Numbered from the stretch's first letter, positions 20,429 through 32,420 are shown. The stretch: 64,000 nt of DNA from Litsea cubeba (GCA_012931725.1 CM022945.1:150663480-150727479); one strand, 5' to 3'. A program made the numbers and translations. The notes: generated by a model from the sequence alone, not told the origin.

Positions 20429-21364
20429 ATGAATTCAAATACTTTCAATCCACTTGCGACCATCCTCAACCAGAACAAGTTGATGGGATCCAACTATGCA
20501 GACTGGAAAAGGAACCTAGATATTATCTTGACATCTTCAAGTTGCAAATATGTCCTTCTAATACCCCCCCTTCCTGAGCCTGAGCCTGATGCACCACAGA
20601 TTGTGAAAAACTTTTACACCAAGTGGACCAAAAACAATGAGATAGCCAGATGTTTTATTCAGGCATCCATGTCTACTGTTTTGCAAGAACAACATCAGTC
20701 CTATAAGTCAGCATACGATATTATATCGAACTTAACGGAGATGTTTGCAGAACAGGTTAGGCCTGCTAGGCAGGCTGCTGTAAAAGTGCTGATGGAGACA
20801 AAGATGGCTGAGGGAACCCCAGTACAAAAACATTTGTTACAAATGAAGTTGGCATTGAATGAGTTAGATGTACTGGGGACTACGTTTGATACAGAAACGC
20901 AGATCCACATGATCATTCAATCATTACCAGACTCATTCAAACATTTCGAGATCAATTATAGTAAATTGGAAATGACCATAGCTGAGCTGTCTCGCCAGCT
21001 GGTAGTGTTTGAGGAAATCATGAAGAAAAGACCAACTGCCCTCATGACAGAAAAGTCATTTGCTAAGTCTAAGCCGAAAGGCAAAGACCGGGATAGCAAG
21101 AAGAAATCAGTCATCAAAGGTCCTAAGGTGGAGTATGGTTCCACTAGTGGTATGGCCAAGGTCAAGGGTACGGGAGCAAAGGGAAAGTGTTTCCATTGTG
21201 GTATGACAGGACATTGGAGGAGGAATTGTCCACGATTTCTGTCAAAGGAAAAGACCTCAGGTATGATTGAGTCATTTGTTTCTGAAGTTAGTTTTACAAC
21301 TAGTACTTCAGAATCTTGGTTTGTAGACTTCGGTGCAACTAATTACATCAGTAATATGTTGTAG
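20429..21364 (+). CDS. Copia Gag with CCHC knuckle, running into truncated protease
   Basis: I choose ATG 20429 (MNSNTFNPLATILNQNKLMG...) rather than the in-frame ATG at 20402, because copia Gags of this type start there. The Gag domain follows: NYADWKRNLDIIL, then a long helical region (YDIISNLTEMFAEQVRPARQ, DTETQIHMIIQSLPDSF). The zinc knuckle C-FH-C-GMTG-H-WRRN-C lies at about residue 270. The frame then enters the protease motif W-F-V-D-F-G-A-T at 21317-21340, where the usual DSGAT has become DFGAT, and ends at TAG 21362-21364 soon after. Gag itself is intact and could still assemble or be packaged, but Pol is not made. Copia lineage not resolved. Confidence 0.88.
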   Translation: MNSNTFNPLATILNQNKLMGSNYADWKRNLDIILTSSSCKYVLLIPPLPEPEPDAPQIVKNFYTKWTKNNEIARCFIQASMSTVLQEQHQSYKSAYDIISNLTEMFAEQVRPARQAAVKVLMETKMAEGTPVQKHLLQMKLALNELDVLGTTFDTETQIHMIIQSLPDSFKHFEINYSKLEMTIAELSRQLVVFEEIMKKRPTALMTEKSFAKSKPKGKDRDSKKKSVIKGPKVEYGSTSGMAKVKGTGAKGKCFHCGMTGHWRRNCPRFLSKEKTSGMIESFVSEVSFTTSTSESWFVDFGATNYISNML

Positions 21365-24030
21365 GAGTTACAAGTAATCAGGAGGATTAATGACGGGGAA
21401 ATCAGTGTTAACCTGGGATCGGAAGCCAAGGCAGAAGCAGTGTCAGTAGGAGTAGTAACTTAGTTGCTTTCAAATATTAAGTTGATTTTTGTCAGATACA
21501 TTATATGTACCGTTTTAAGACGGAATTTTAATTTTCTAGTATGATGAATAAGAGTTATTCTGTTACTTTTGGTAATTAAATCGTCTTAAAGAGGAGCAGT
21601 ACTCTTATATATTCTGACAAGGTAATCAATGGCTTTTATTTGTTAACTCCCACAATGTATGAGATACATGACGCTGATGCTAATAATAGACCATCATTAA
21701 AGAGGTAGTCACCTTCATCTAATCCAACAAACTTTGGCACCTAAGAGGCTAGGTCATATAAACCTAAAGAGGATTGACAGGCTAGTGAAAGATGGTATCT
21801 TGCCTTCATTGGTGGTAGAATCAATGCCTGTCTGCAAATCCTGTCTGGAAGGCAAAATGACCAAAAGACCCTTATTCATCTAAGGGCAGTCGGGCCAAAG
21901 ATTTATTGGAGTTAGTGTTTACTGATGTGTATGGACTCATAATATTAGAGTGAGAGATTGATACGAGTATTTTATCACTTTCACCGATGATTACTCGAGA
22001 TATGAATACATATACCTTATGCACCGCAAGTCCGAGATTTTTGAATAGTTCAAAGAGTTTTCGAGCGGAAGCGGAAAAGCAATTAGGTAAAAGTATAAAT
22101 ACTCTTCGATAAGATCGATAAGGCGAATATCTCTCCACTAATTTTATGGGATACTTATCAGATTTTGGGATTTGATCCCAGTAGTCTGCTCCTGGTTTGC
22201 CTCAACAAAACGGAGTAGAAGAAAGAAGGAACAAGACTCTTTTAAATATGATCAAGTCTATGATTGAGTTTCTAGGATTACCTATATTTTGGGATATGGA
22301 AATTGAAATATATATACTAAACCTCATCCCATCTAAGTCTATACTTGAGACTCCCAGGGAGTTATGGACAGGGCGAAAGCCTAGTCTACAACGTTTTCAG
22401 GGTTGTCTGGCACACGTGCTGAAGGATAAGACGGATTAGTTGGAATCGAAGTCGGAAGTATATATGTTTATATTCTATCCCAAAAGGAACTAAAGGTTGG
22501 TTGCTCTATAATCCCAGAAAGCAAAAGTGCTTCATAGCACCAATGCGGTTTTCTGGAGGGAGATTATAAGATTAACTGGAAATCTTTAGAAATGGTTATC
22601 TTGGAAGAAATTCAAGAAAGAACAATTCCAAATCCAAGAATAACCAAACTTTAAGAAAATCCGCCCATACTTGACCCAGTAGTTACACCAGTGCCTTGTC
22701 GTAGTGGGAGTATTGTCAGGACCCTTGACAAGTTCTCGGTTTGGGAAAGTCTTACAAGGCAATCCCGGTGTAACCGGAACAAAATCCCTATAACTATGAT
22801 AAAGCAGTTAATGACATAGTTTTGGGACGTTGGTTAGATGCTATGAAAGCTGAGGTGGAGTCTTTGTACTCTAATCAGGTCTGGATACTTATGGGCTTGC
22901 CTGCCAATAGCAAACCTATTGGGTGCAAGTGAGTCTACAAAAGGAAATGAGAGCCAGATGGAAGAGTTCCATCTGGATACTCTTATCCATTGCGGTTCAT
23001 TGGCAAATGGATATCAAGACAGCGTCTCACGACGGGAATCTTGAGGAAAACATCTATATGATGTAACCAGATGGTTCTATAGCTAATAACCAAGTGCGAA
23101 GAGTTTGCAGGCTGCATAAGTCCATTTATGGATTCATGCAGATATCCCGAAACAGGAACATCCGTATTGACTAAGGAAATCAAGTCACTTGATTTTTATC
23201 AGAATCCGGATAAGTCATGTGTAAATGAAAAGTCAAGAACGCTGGGTAGTTTTTCTGGTATTATATGTCGACGACATCCTTCTCCTATGGAGTGATATAG
23301 AGATATCGTCAATAGTAAAAGTTTTGGTTGGCTAAGACTTTTGATAATAAAGGACTTTGGAAAAAGGCAGGTGCATCCTAGGAATCAATTTCCATTGAGA
23401 CCGGAAAAATAGGATGATAGGCTTATCCCAATAATGTGTACATAGATAAGGTTCTGGTACGGTAAGCTAAGCTTTGTACTAGACCGGATATCTGTCACGC
23501 AGTATGCCTAGTCAGCAGATATCAGTCTGGCCCAGGTCTTTATCATTGACTGTTGTAAGATGTGTTCTCGAATACTTGAGAAGGACTAGAGATCACATGT
23601 TGAGTCATAACAGTGATGAGTTGATTACCAGTCGGTTACATAGATACTGACTCCTAGTCAGATCAGGATTCCAGGAAATCAACTTCTGGGTATGTGTTTA
23701 TGCTGTAATTACTTGAGAAGCAATTACGGACGCAGATTGACTCAAAAGATTCCTTATGGAATTTGAAGTGGTATTTTTGGCAGGACAGCCGATCACAGTT
23801 TACTGTGATAACAGCAGTGCAGTCGCTAAGTCCAAATAACCCAAGAGCCAAAAAGCATGTACAGAGGAAGTTATACATGGTCAGATAGATTGTGCAAAGA
23901 AGTGATGTACGATCACCAAGATAGCCTCTGCAGACAATCTAGTAGATGCATTTACTAAGCCTTTGACTACCAAAGTCTTTGAGCTATATGTAAAAAGGGA
24001 TGTGCATGAGATGCAACTCTAACTGGCATT
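21365..24030 (+). pseudogene. Copia pol remnant: protease, integrase, RT, RNase H in pieces
   Basis: Recognisable fragments in copia order, spread over all three frames with many stops. An integrase zinc-finger area lies near 21735-21860 (RLGHINLKRIDRLVKDG, CKSCLEGKMTKRPL). An integrase core piece at 22197-22439 has LPQQNGVEERRNKTLLNM. RT begins near 22800 (WLDAMKAEVESLYSNQVW), and the YVDD box sits near 23262 (ttatatgtcgacgac). An RNase H piece follows near 23800 (YCDNSSAVAKSK). The tail near 23905-24020 reads ASADNLVDAFTKPLTTKVFEL. No enzyme could be produced. Confidence 0.85.
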
Positions 24031-24035
24031 GAGCC

Positions 24036-24047
24036 CAAGTGGGAGAT
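24036..24047 (+). promoter_or_regulatory. Copia polypurine tract
   Basis: aagtgggagatt directly before the 3' LTR TGTTAG. This is the plus-strand priming site of the element. Confidence 0.8.
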
Positions 24048-25868
24048 TGTTAGTTTTATGGACTCAATCCAGTAGATGATATAATAAATTGATTAATTTC
24101 TTTATTTATTCATATATTCATGCTTTCCTTTCATGAGATGAATGGTAATTTATTATATACTTGCACATAACCAATACGAATGACATTATGGTTCATAAGA
24201 TGAACCAGGGTCCACAAGTATATTAGATGTAATACATGTGTATGGATGAGATCCACATACGGGAGACATGTATGACAAATCTTATACTTAAAATATATTC
24301 ACAACCAGTGATGAGACTGGACATCTCATACTGACAAGGTTGCAGCACTTTGATCACTATGAGATAGTGTGATTTGTCTCGATCATCAGAATGGAAGATT
24401 CTGGATCATTGTGTTGGTACATTGGATGTATTGAAGGACCATGAGAAGCACCTTATAAACAATGTCTTTATTTTTAAGGTCTGCTCTCATAATTCCCTAG
24501 CAATAGGCTCTCAATCCTGAGACATTAATGAACTCAAGTTTCTATCTATTCATTTGCTTTGAGTCACCAATGAGTGAGGCCAACTGTAGGTCAACACCTC
24601 GGTGATTTGGGTACGTGGTAGTAGAGCTGTGGGAACATTCAATGGTCAAGATGGAATCTATCTCTAATATCCCCTTGTGCCAATTAATGGATTTATCATT
24701 GGTAAGTGCGCACCCATTCCGATTAAGAGTTAATTGGAAAGGTACCTATTGATCATTATAATTAATTGGGGCTCAAGGATAATAAGATATGGATCTATTT
24801 TGGAAGACAGGTCCAATTGATCCATGGATATTGATAGAGGGGTCTACTTGTGGTAATGTGGAAGTTTAGGGTCTTCTATGTAATTTATTCCTAAGACTGG
24901 AGTGCAATTGCATTTATATAGTGGAGTTATTTGCAATTAACTGTGGGCCCGGATTACACATGAGATGTGGGGTCGCGTGTCCCAGTTGGAGCCAGATTTC
25001 TAAGGAATCCCTAGTGGTCCCCACGCTAGCCCAATTATTAGAAAGTATCTAATTCTAGTTGAACTTTAAAAGGAAAGTTACTATTTCTATTTGAAGTGAG
25101 ACTTCTAATAGTGGTAATAGTAGACTTACTAATTTTAGTAGAAGTGAGACTTCTATTTTAATTAGAAAGGAATTGGAAAGTTACTAATCATATTTGAAGT
25201 GAGACTTCTAATTATGATATGGTAAGTTACTAATTAATTAATGGAAGTAAGACTTCTATTTTAATTAAGAAGAGATAGTTACTAATTTTTGGAAGTAAGA
25301 CTTCTAATGGAAATTAGTAAGTTGGCTTGCAAAAGCTATAAATAAGAGGAGAACAAGGCCTTGGACGTCCATGCATAAATCCACCTAGGGATTCACGTCC
25401 AAGCCTCCCTAGTGCAAGTGTTGCACGAGTTTTTCCTCTCTCTCCCTCTTCTAGTTCTCTTTCTAGTTCCTCGCTAGAGTTCCTAGTAGTTTTCTCTTGG
25501 AGATCCCACCATCTTCTTGAGAAAAGGAGAATCTTATACGGGTCATAGCGTGGAAGATCAAGAGGTCTTGGAGATCCCTATTTGATTAGTGAAAGCGTTT
25601 CATCATCAAAGAAAGACGCAACTCCTCCATTAGAGCACAACCGAGCTCCAAAGGTATAATCCACTTCCTTGCATGTTGTAGATTATTATGGATGCTTGTT
25701 AGTTGTTTTTTCTATCTTCTAGATAGATTGTATTTATTGATCATGATGACTGAGATTGAGGACATGGATCTTGGATTGGGTTTTATAGCCTTGTGGATAG
25801 TTGATCCCTGCGTCAAGTGGGTCAAAAGTTTTTGAAACCTATCCTAGAGGCCCACCCTATTTCCAACA
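24048..25868 (+). repeat. Copia 3' LTR
   Basis: A 1821-bp LTR, TGTTAGTTTT to TTCCAACA. It differs from the 5' LTR, by eye, at three bases (aaccggg/aaccagg, aacactg/aacaatg, cctccct/cctcgct) and by one T. Followed by the TSD ccatc at 25869-25873. Confidence 0.95.
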
Positions 25869-26479
25869 CCATCGCCTTCACAAAGGACAACCTCCTACTT
25901 GGCGAAATAAGGCACAACCGACCCCTGTACTTCACAGGGTACATCAAGGAAATGCCTATGCACAGAGTTCAGATCGATCCAGGTTCTGCACTCAACCTCA
26001 TCTCCACTTCGGCTCTCGAAGAGTTGGGCATCCCACCCAGCAAACTGAGCCACACATCTGTATCTATCTTTGGATACGATGGGAGTACTCAAAGGCCTAT
26101 CGGCAAAATCAGGTTCAAGTTGCAGATTGGTGATCTTATCTCTGAGGTCACTGTATATGCAATAAAAACCCCTTCATGCTACAACATCCTTCTCGGATGC
26201 CCCTGGATCGATGAGAATGGTGTTGTCCCTTCAACTTTACACCAATGCATCAAGTTTGTTGGCAACGACGGCATGATACATCGAGTCTTTGCGGATAGAA
26301 AACCCTTCGAAGGTAAAGAAGTCCACTTCGCAGACACACAAATGTATGAAGGTGAAAAAGAAGAAGAGGAGAAGCACACAGCACCATTTGCCGAAAATCT
26401 CCAGAAAGATAAAGGCAAGGCTCCTCAACAATCACCGGAAGAAAACAAACCATCCGGTAAATTCGAAGAGAGCATTTAA
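25869..26479 (+). pseudogene. Tat-B1 aspartic protease
   Basis: The Tat frame resumes after the copia element: FTKDNLLLGEIRHNRPLYFTGYI, then the active-site motif VQIDPGSALNLIS. Further on come SVSIFGYDGSTQRPIGKIRFKLQIG and YNILLGCPWIDENGVVPSTLHQCIKF, the usual Tat protease downstream elements. The catalytic Asp is present (DPGSA replaces the common DGGSS/DSGSA). The piece ends in a Lys/Glu-rich tail and a stop at 26477-26479. It would process Gag-Pol in the particle; here it is cut off from gag by 9 kb of copia DNA. Confidence 0.88.
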
Positions 26480-27530
26480 ACTCCCTTCATCATCTCCCTT
26501 AAACCGTCAAAGCCTTTGGTCATCACAACTAAAGTGAAGAAGGCAAAGCAAAGACCTGGGGGCAAATTTGTTGTCTCTTTCGTGTCTATCATGCAAGACA
26601 CGGATTCTGATTCAGAGCCAGAAGACGACACATCATCAAGCCAAGCTGACACTTAGCAAGTTCAGCCTGCTCTTACTCCAATGGAGACAACTTCTGACAT
26701 AAAAGATCCTATGTCAGCTTCCTTCGTTGTTCCAGCAACTTCAGCAAAGGAAAAACCGATCTTCTTCCATAGATCGGATGCTTCTTCATCAAACTTCATG
26801 TTTGAACCTTTCCAAAATGAAGGTATGCCTCAACTATCCTTATATAGTCCTGTGGCACAAGCTATTATGAAGAAAATGGGCTTTGATGCTCAAAACCCAG
26901 TCAGTTTGGGAGAAGGACGCGGTATTCTCACGCCATTGGGGCCCATCTTGACCAAAAGCCAGCTGGAAGATTGGAGACTCTACGGCTATGTAGAAAAGTC
27001 TTCACACGGGCTAGGGTACGATCCCGACACTCCCTTGAGACAGTTGACACAAAGGCTTAAAAGTCAATTTACTGACCAAGCCTCAACATCTCAAGTCCAT
27101 GAAGACATCGATCTCCCTAGATATCTTTTCGATGAGTCACCTGACAAAGATCCAGGAAGCTCATCCAATTGGTACGATTTCTCTGACAATGAAGAGGAGT
27201 TATCCGATGGCATAGACGTGTGGTCTTCTGACCCAGAAGAACCCTCATCTCCAAAAGAAGTAGCCTACTTCGACCCGGTTTCAACAAGCAATTGGGATCA
27301 TCTCATAGCAAGCCTTGGGAAAATTCTCGATCAAGAAGACCCGTGGAAAGGAATAAAGCCTTGGTCTGGAAATGCCCTTGAAACCCCAGAAGGTTTCGTT
27401 GAGCTGGAAGGCTCCAAAAATATTGTGGAGGAACCACCTTCGAACCTTCCAACAGAAGATCCTGTTCAAAAGATAAACTCGGGAACACCAGATAACCCAC
27501 GTCCTGTATTCATAAGCAGAATATAAAGGA
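26480..27530 (+). pseudogene. Tat-B1 spacer between protease and RT
   Basis: A 281-codon open stretch at 26681-27526 encodes a low-complexity acidic region. It contains one recognisable patch, near 26860-27020 (AIMKKMGFDAQNPVSLGEGRG, ILTKSQLEDWRLYGYVEKSSHGLGYDPD). The GLGYDP word and the MKKMGFD word are typical of the G-patch-like and linker region of Ogre/Tat polyproteins. No catalytic motif. The frame changes again near 27526. Confidence 0.65.
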
Positions 27531-28513
27531 TGATGAGTTACCCGAGTATATAGCCTTTCTTCATGAGTTCATTGATTGTTTTGCATGGTCTTATGCTGAA
27601 ATGCCTGGTTTAGACCCCAAAATAGCAGTCCACAAACTCAATCTTCAAGAAGACATCAAGCCTGTTAAGCAGGGTCAAAGAAGATTCCGTCCATATGTGA
27701 TGGATAAAATTGAACAAGAAGTTCAAAAACTCAAAAGCATCGGCTTCATCCGTGAGGAACAACATCCTGAATGGTTGGCCAACATTGTCCCTTCGACAAA
27801 GAAAAACGGGCAGATCAGGGTCTGTATTGACTTTAGAGACCTGAATGGCGCATGCCCTAAAGATGAATTTCCGATCCCCATACCAGAGGTAATGATTGAT
27901 AATACCTGTGGATTCGAGCGAATGACATTCATGGATGGTTTCTCTGGCTACAATCAGATAAAGATGCATCCTGAAGATGAAAAACATACATCCTTTCGAA
28001 CCCCATTTGGCGTGTATTGCTACACTGTCATGCCATGCTGGTGCCACATATCATAGGGCTATGATGAAGATATTCCAAGATATGCAGCACAAGATGGTCG
28101 AATGTTACGATGATGACCTCGCCGTCAAAAGCAAAAGAAAAGAAGATCACCTCGAAGACCTTCGAGAAGTCTTCCTCCGGCTTCGTAAACACAAACTACG
28201 AATGAATCCTCTGAAATGCTTCTTCGGCGTCTCGTCGGGTAAGTTCCTCAGATTCTTAGTTCGGAAAGCTGGAATAGAGCTTGACCCCATAAAAGTCAAA
28301 GCCATTCTAGAAATGCCCTCTCCAAGAACCTTGAGAGAACTCAAAGGGCTTCAAGGGAGATTGGCCTACATCAGACGGTTCATCTCCTATCTTTCGGGAA
28401 AATGCCGTCCAGTCTCCCGGTTGATGAAAAAAGGTGTAAACTTTGTCTGGGATGCTGACTGTGAAGCTGCATTCCAAGATATCAAGTCATACCTGACAAA
28501 ACCTCCTGTGTAA
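27531..28513 (+). pseudogene. Tat-B1 reverse transcriptase, frameshifted, altered catalytic box
   Basis: RT of the Tat type: FIDCFAWSYAEMPGLDP, WLANIVPSTKKNGQIRVCIDFRDLN, ACPKDEFPIPIP, MTFMDGFSGYNQI and TPFGVYCYTVMP, then a frame break near 28034 inside what is normally the MPFGLKNAGATY motif (about 10 nt missing). The second half reads AGATYHRAMMKIF... The usual YVDD box is YDDDL (28106-28120): the two catalytic Asp remain but Val is Asp. The connection domain and start of RNase H follow (FVWDADCEAAFQDIKSYL). Ends at TAA 28511-28513. Inactive. Confidence 0.88.
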
Positions 28514-29300
28514 GCTGCTCCTGCCACTGGCAAACCATTCATCTTGTACACAAGAGCCCTTGATCACTCTCTGGGAGCTCTGCTTGCACAAGAAAATGAT
28601 GAAAGAAAACAAGCTGCTCTATATTACCTCAGCCGCATGCTAGTAGGTGCAGAGCATCGCTACTCTCCAGTCGAAAAAGAATGTCTTACAGTGATGTTCG
28701 CCGTACAAAAGCTGCATCACTATTTGTTTTCCAACACAGTCTACCTGGTCTCGAGGGTCAACCTCTTGAAGGTCCTTGTCACAAAAGCAGGTTCTCTCAA
28801 TGCCCGACTGGCAAAATGGTCCATCCTCCTGTCACAATTTGATATTAGGTATGTGCCACAAAAAGCAATCAAAGAACAAGCTCTAGCGGACTTCCTCGCA
28901 GAGCATCCATTGCCTAAAGATTCTCCACTCAGAGATGATCTCCTAGACGAACCAGTCTACAATGTGGAGACTTTCTCACAAAATGCTTCCTGGGACATGT
29001 ACTTTGACGATGCAACCAGGACAAATGAAAAAAGATAGCTGATCTTGGGAGTTGGCATCCTCTTTGTTAGCCCCGACAAATGCATGATTCCACACGCTTT
29101 CTCACTACTGGAACCATGCATAAACAATGCAGCTGAATATCAAGCTCTGATCCTAGGATTGGAACTCGCCATCGAATCCGGTATCACCATGCTGGAAGTC
29201 TTTGGAGACTCTCAACTGATTGTCAACCAGATGAATTAGAAATTTGAAGTCAGGAAGCCTGATCTGCTGCCTTACTACAACAAGGCATAATCGCTTCTGC
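28514..29300 (+). pseudogene. Tat-B1 dual RNase H (classical plus archaeal-type)
   Basis: The first RNase H spans 28541-28860 (FILYTRALDHSLGALLAQEN, YSPVEKECLTVMFAVQKLHHYL) and is of the relaxed Tat type, where the third catalytic region is degenerate. A second, archaeal-type RNase H starts at W 28992 with YFDDAT, then NNAAEYQALILGLELA and FGDSQLIVNQMN; its D-E-D residues are visible. Having two RNase H domains in this order is diagnostic for the Tat lineage. In-frame stops occur at 29036-29038, 29237-29239 and near 29288. Confidence 0.85.
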
Positions 29301-29646
29301 AGAAGTTTGACATCTGTCACATCACCCACATTCGTAGAGGTGAAAACATACATGCAGATGCACTGGCTGGACTTACCGTATCTATGGCAATCCAGGAAGG
29401 GGAAAACATGCAAATCACAGTGTGCGAAAGAAGAATCCTTCCTCCTCTTAACACACATCAAGCAGTTGCTGAATGCCACCAAGTGGTTGGAAGTCGGATT
29501 TCAATCCTTCAAACTTCAATCGGCGACTGGAGGGATCCGTTTATTGATTACACTATGTTCGGAATCCTACTTGAAGATCCAAAAGAACGGGTAAGCATGA
29601 TCCAAAAGAACGGGTAAGCATCCAAAGGCGAACCCCAAGCTTTCAT

Positions 29647-30807
29647 TTGGATATTCTTTCAAAAATCCTTTACAGGAAATCCTTCAATGGAGTACTTCTA
29701 CGCTGCTTGTCACAACAAGAGGCTGAAGAAACACTCAAAGAAGTCCATGCTGGTCTTTGCGGAGCTCATCAGGCTGGTCCCAAGCTCTATGATCAGATAA
29801 AAAGGTTAGGTTATTACTGGCCTACCATGGTAGCTGACGCAATGCAATTTGCTAAGCGCTGCCAACAATGCCAAGTTCATGGAGATTACATTCACATGCC
29901 TCCAGAATGGCTACATCCTACAGTGACTTCATGGCCTTTCGAAGCCTGGAGTATGGACATCATAGGTCCTATTTCTCCCCCTTCAAGCAAAGGTCATCGC
30001 TTCATCTTCGCCGCTACGGATTATTTCTCCAAGTGGTCAGAAGCATTTGCGCTTAACGAAATGAAGACCTCATCAGTCCTTCAGTTCCTGCGCACCAACA
30101 TTATTTGTCGTTTCGGTATAGCCAAAAGATTTGTCCATGATAACGGACCACAATTCCGGGATCATCGATTCTACAGGTTTTGCGACAAATACAAAATCCA
30201 AAGCTGTCCTTCGACTCCATACAATCCGGCAGCAAACGGATTAGCAGAAGCTTTCAACAAGACACTCTACAAAATCCTCAAGAAGATGATCTCTAGTCAC
30301 AAAAGAGACTGGAGCGACAAAATTTCTGAAGCTTTGTGGGCCTATCGAACCACCGTTCGAGGACCAACCCATAGCACACCATTCTCCTTGGTCTATAGAT
30401 GTGAAGTTGTCGTGCCCTTGGAAGTACAAATTCCTTCCTTGAGGGTATCCTTGCAAAATGACATGACTCGAGAAAGCAATGTCAAATTGCTACTCCATGA
30501 GCTAGACAATCTCGATGAGAGACGGCTCGAAGTTCGACAAAGCATTGAACTTTACCAAGCACGCATGGCAGGATCTTTCGACAAAAAGGTCAGGCAACGC
30601 ACCTACAAAAAGGGTGACTTGGTTCTTGCGGTAAAAAGACCAATGGTCTTCATTCACAAGTCCAAAGGCAAATTTGAGCCAAAATGGGAGGGACCCTACC
30701 TCATCGACAAGGTTTTCTCCAACGGCGCATACGCACTCCTAAACATGGAAGGTGACAGATGTATGCTGCCCATCAACGGCAAGTTCTTAAAGCGGTACTA
30801 CCCTTGA
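29647..30807 (+). pseudogene. Tat-B1 integrase
   Basis: 386 open codons. H2C2 module: HAGLCGAHQ then CQQCQVHG. Core: SMDIIGP (D), FVHDNGPQF (D), NGLAEAFNK (E), so the DDE triad looks intact. The WAYRTTVRGPTHSTPFSLVY signature and a C-terminal SH3-like domain (KFEPKWEGPYLIDKVFSNGAYALL) end the protein at KRYYP, as in other Tat integrases. Upstream frames are broken, so no Gag-Pol can deliver it. It is the best-preserved Tat-B1 domain. Confidence 0.9.
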
Positions 30808-31154
30808 AGACTTACCCAACTGGGTAAATGCAATGCCTGTACGGCCAAAATCAGTTTCCAAGTACACGCTCGCTAAACCCACTCTTTTTAGAATTTTCAT
30901 ATCAAATGTTGAAATTTCTAGAAATTTAAACAATGCTTACTTTCATCGTTTCATTGTTCAAAAAATTCCAAGTTTAGGAGCCTTTCCCTAACTTGACCAA
31001 AATTTTCAACCCTTGAACCCAAAATTCATTGTTTAAAACAAAATTCGGATTCAGGGATTTCCACCCTAGTCCACCCTACTTTTTACCGCCTAAATGGTTT
31101 TAGGTCAAAATTTATGATCCTCGTGTCTTTAAACAAAAAAAATGGTTTTTCAAA

Positions 31155-31620
31155 AAGCCGCAGGGAAGCGACGCTTAGTCGATACTCGCACAAATCGGAA
31201 GCATGCGAACCGCGTTCGACACTTCCAGAATCGCAGGGAAGCGACATTTCGTCGATACTTACAAAATCCAAAACCGTGGAGACACAACATTTAAGTTGAT
31301 ATCCACAACCCAAATTTCAAAGGTTCGAAAAAACCTAAAAACCATGGAGATGCAACATTTCAGTTGATATCCACAACCCAAAGGTTCGAGGAAACCACAA
31401 ATTTCAAGAATTGTGGGGAAATGACATCAAGTCAGTACCCGCAAAACCAAAATTTTTTTTTGAAAAGCAAGGATGCGACATTCCATCGATACTTGCACCC
31501 AAATCCGCGAGGACGCGACATTCCATCGATACTCGCAACCGAATGAGCAAGGATGGGACATTCCATCGATACTTGCAAGAACATTCAGCAGGGAGGCGAC
31601 TTTTAGTCGATACTTGCATT
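31155..31620. repeat. Degenerate tandem repeat, about 50-60 bp, core GCGACATTCCATCGATACTTGCA
   Basis: About eight units, each with a purine start (ggaagcgac, ggatgcgac or ggagatgcaac), then att(c/t)cgtcgatact(t/c), (g/a)cacaa. The units at 31460-31620 are the most regular; those at 31260-31420 are diverged (aagttgatatccacaa). Confidence 0.75.
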
Positions 31621-31633
31621 TTTGAAAACCAAC

Positions 31634-32032
31634 CGGCTATAAATGCCACCAAAATGCCACCAAAACAGGCTATAAATGCCACCAAAATCGGCCATCAATG
31701 CCACAAAGCAAAACTGGCTATCAATACCACCAACCAAAACTTGGTTTTCAAAAAACTCTGGCTATCAATGCCACAACAAAAAAAAAAAAAACGGCTATAA
31801 ATGCCACAAAACAAACCGGCTATAAATGCCACAAAACAAACCGGCTATCAATGCCATAAAACAAACCGGCTATTAATGCCACAAATCAAAACTTGGTTTT
31901 CAAAAAACTCGGCTATCAATGCCACAAAATCGGCTATCAATGCCACAAAACTGGCTCTTATGCCATAAACAAAATCTGGCTTCCATGCCAAAACTGGCTC
32001 TTATGCCACAAACAAAATCTGGCTTCCATGCC
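31634..32032. repeat. Tandem repeat of GGCTATAAATGCC-type words, about 14 copies
   Basis: Words ggctat(a/c)aatgcc begin near 31634, 31668, 31690, 31716, 31760, 31793, 31818, 31842, 31868, 31911 and 31932. Diverged ggct(c/t)(t/c)(t/c)atgcc words follow near 31953-32032. Spacing is 20-45 bp. The word is almost the same as the U5 array of this family's LTR (ggctataaacgcc). Confidence 0.8.
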
Positions 32033-32214
32033 AAAACAATCATTTGACAAAAGATTTTCACAAAATGACAAGCTTTTGATCAAATCCCATTTAGCAATCA
32101 CTTTCATCACAAAAAGATTTAAGTGAGTGTAGGGAAGACAAAAAGAAAAGAATCCCATTTAGCAATTACTTTCATCACAAAAAGATTTAAGTGAGCGTAG
32201 GGAAAACAAAACAA

Positions 32215-32420
32215 AAAAAAAAGAGTACCAAAAAATGCATGTGGTACCAAAAGAAAAAGGATAAAGTGTTCACTAGCACTACAAAAAAAAAAGAGTGCCA
32301 AAAAAATACATGCGATACCAAAAAAAAACAAGAAAGTGTTCCCAAGCACTACAAAAAAAAAAGAGTACCAAAAAATACATGTGGTACCAAAAAAAGGGAA
32401 GAAGGATAGTTTCTGTTACA
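32215..32420. repeat. Tandem repeat, about 65 bp, three copies
   Basis: Unit: aaaaaaagagtaccaaaaaatacatgtggtacc followed by aaaagtgttc(a/c)c(t/a)agcactac. Starts near 32215, 32285 and 32350. Contains the partial palindrome ggtacc...ggtacc. Confidence 0.75.

Larger units (their letters stand above)
16839..25868 (+). mobile_element. Ty1/copia LTR retrotransposon, complete ends, decayed pol
   Basis: A 9.03-kb element: 5' LTR 16839-18660, tRNA-iMet PBS 18663-18674, leader to 20428, intact gag-like ORF 20429-21364, broken pol to about 24030, polypurine tract, 3' LTR 24048-25868, and a 5-bp TSD ccatc. Domain order is copia-type, with integrase before RT. LTRs look almost identical by eye (about three substitutions and one 1-bp indel over 1.82 kb), so the insertion is very recent. 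The coding region after gag has many stops and frameshifts. Confidence 0.95.
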
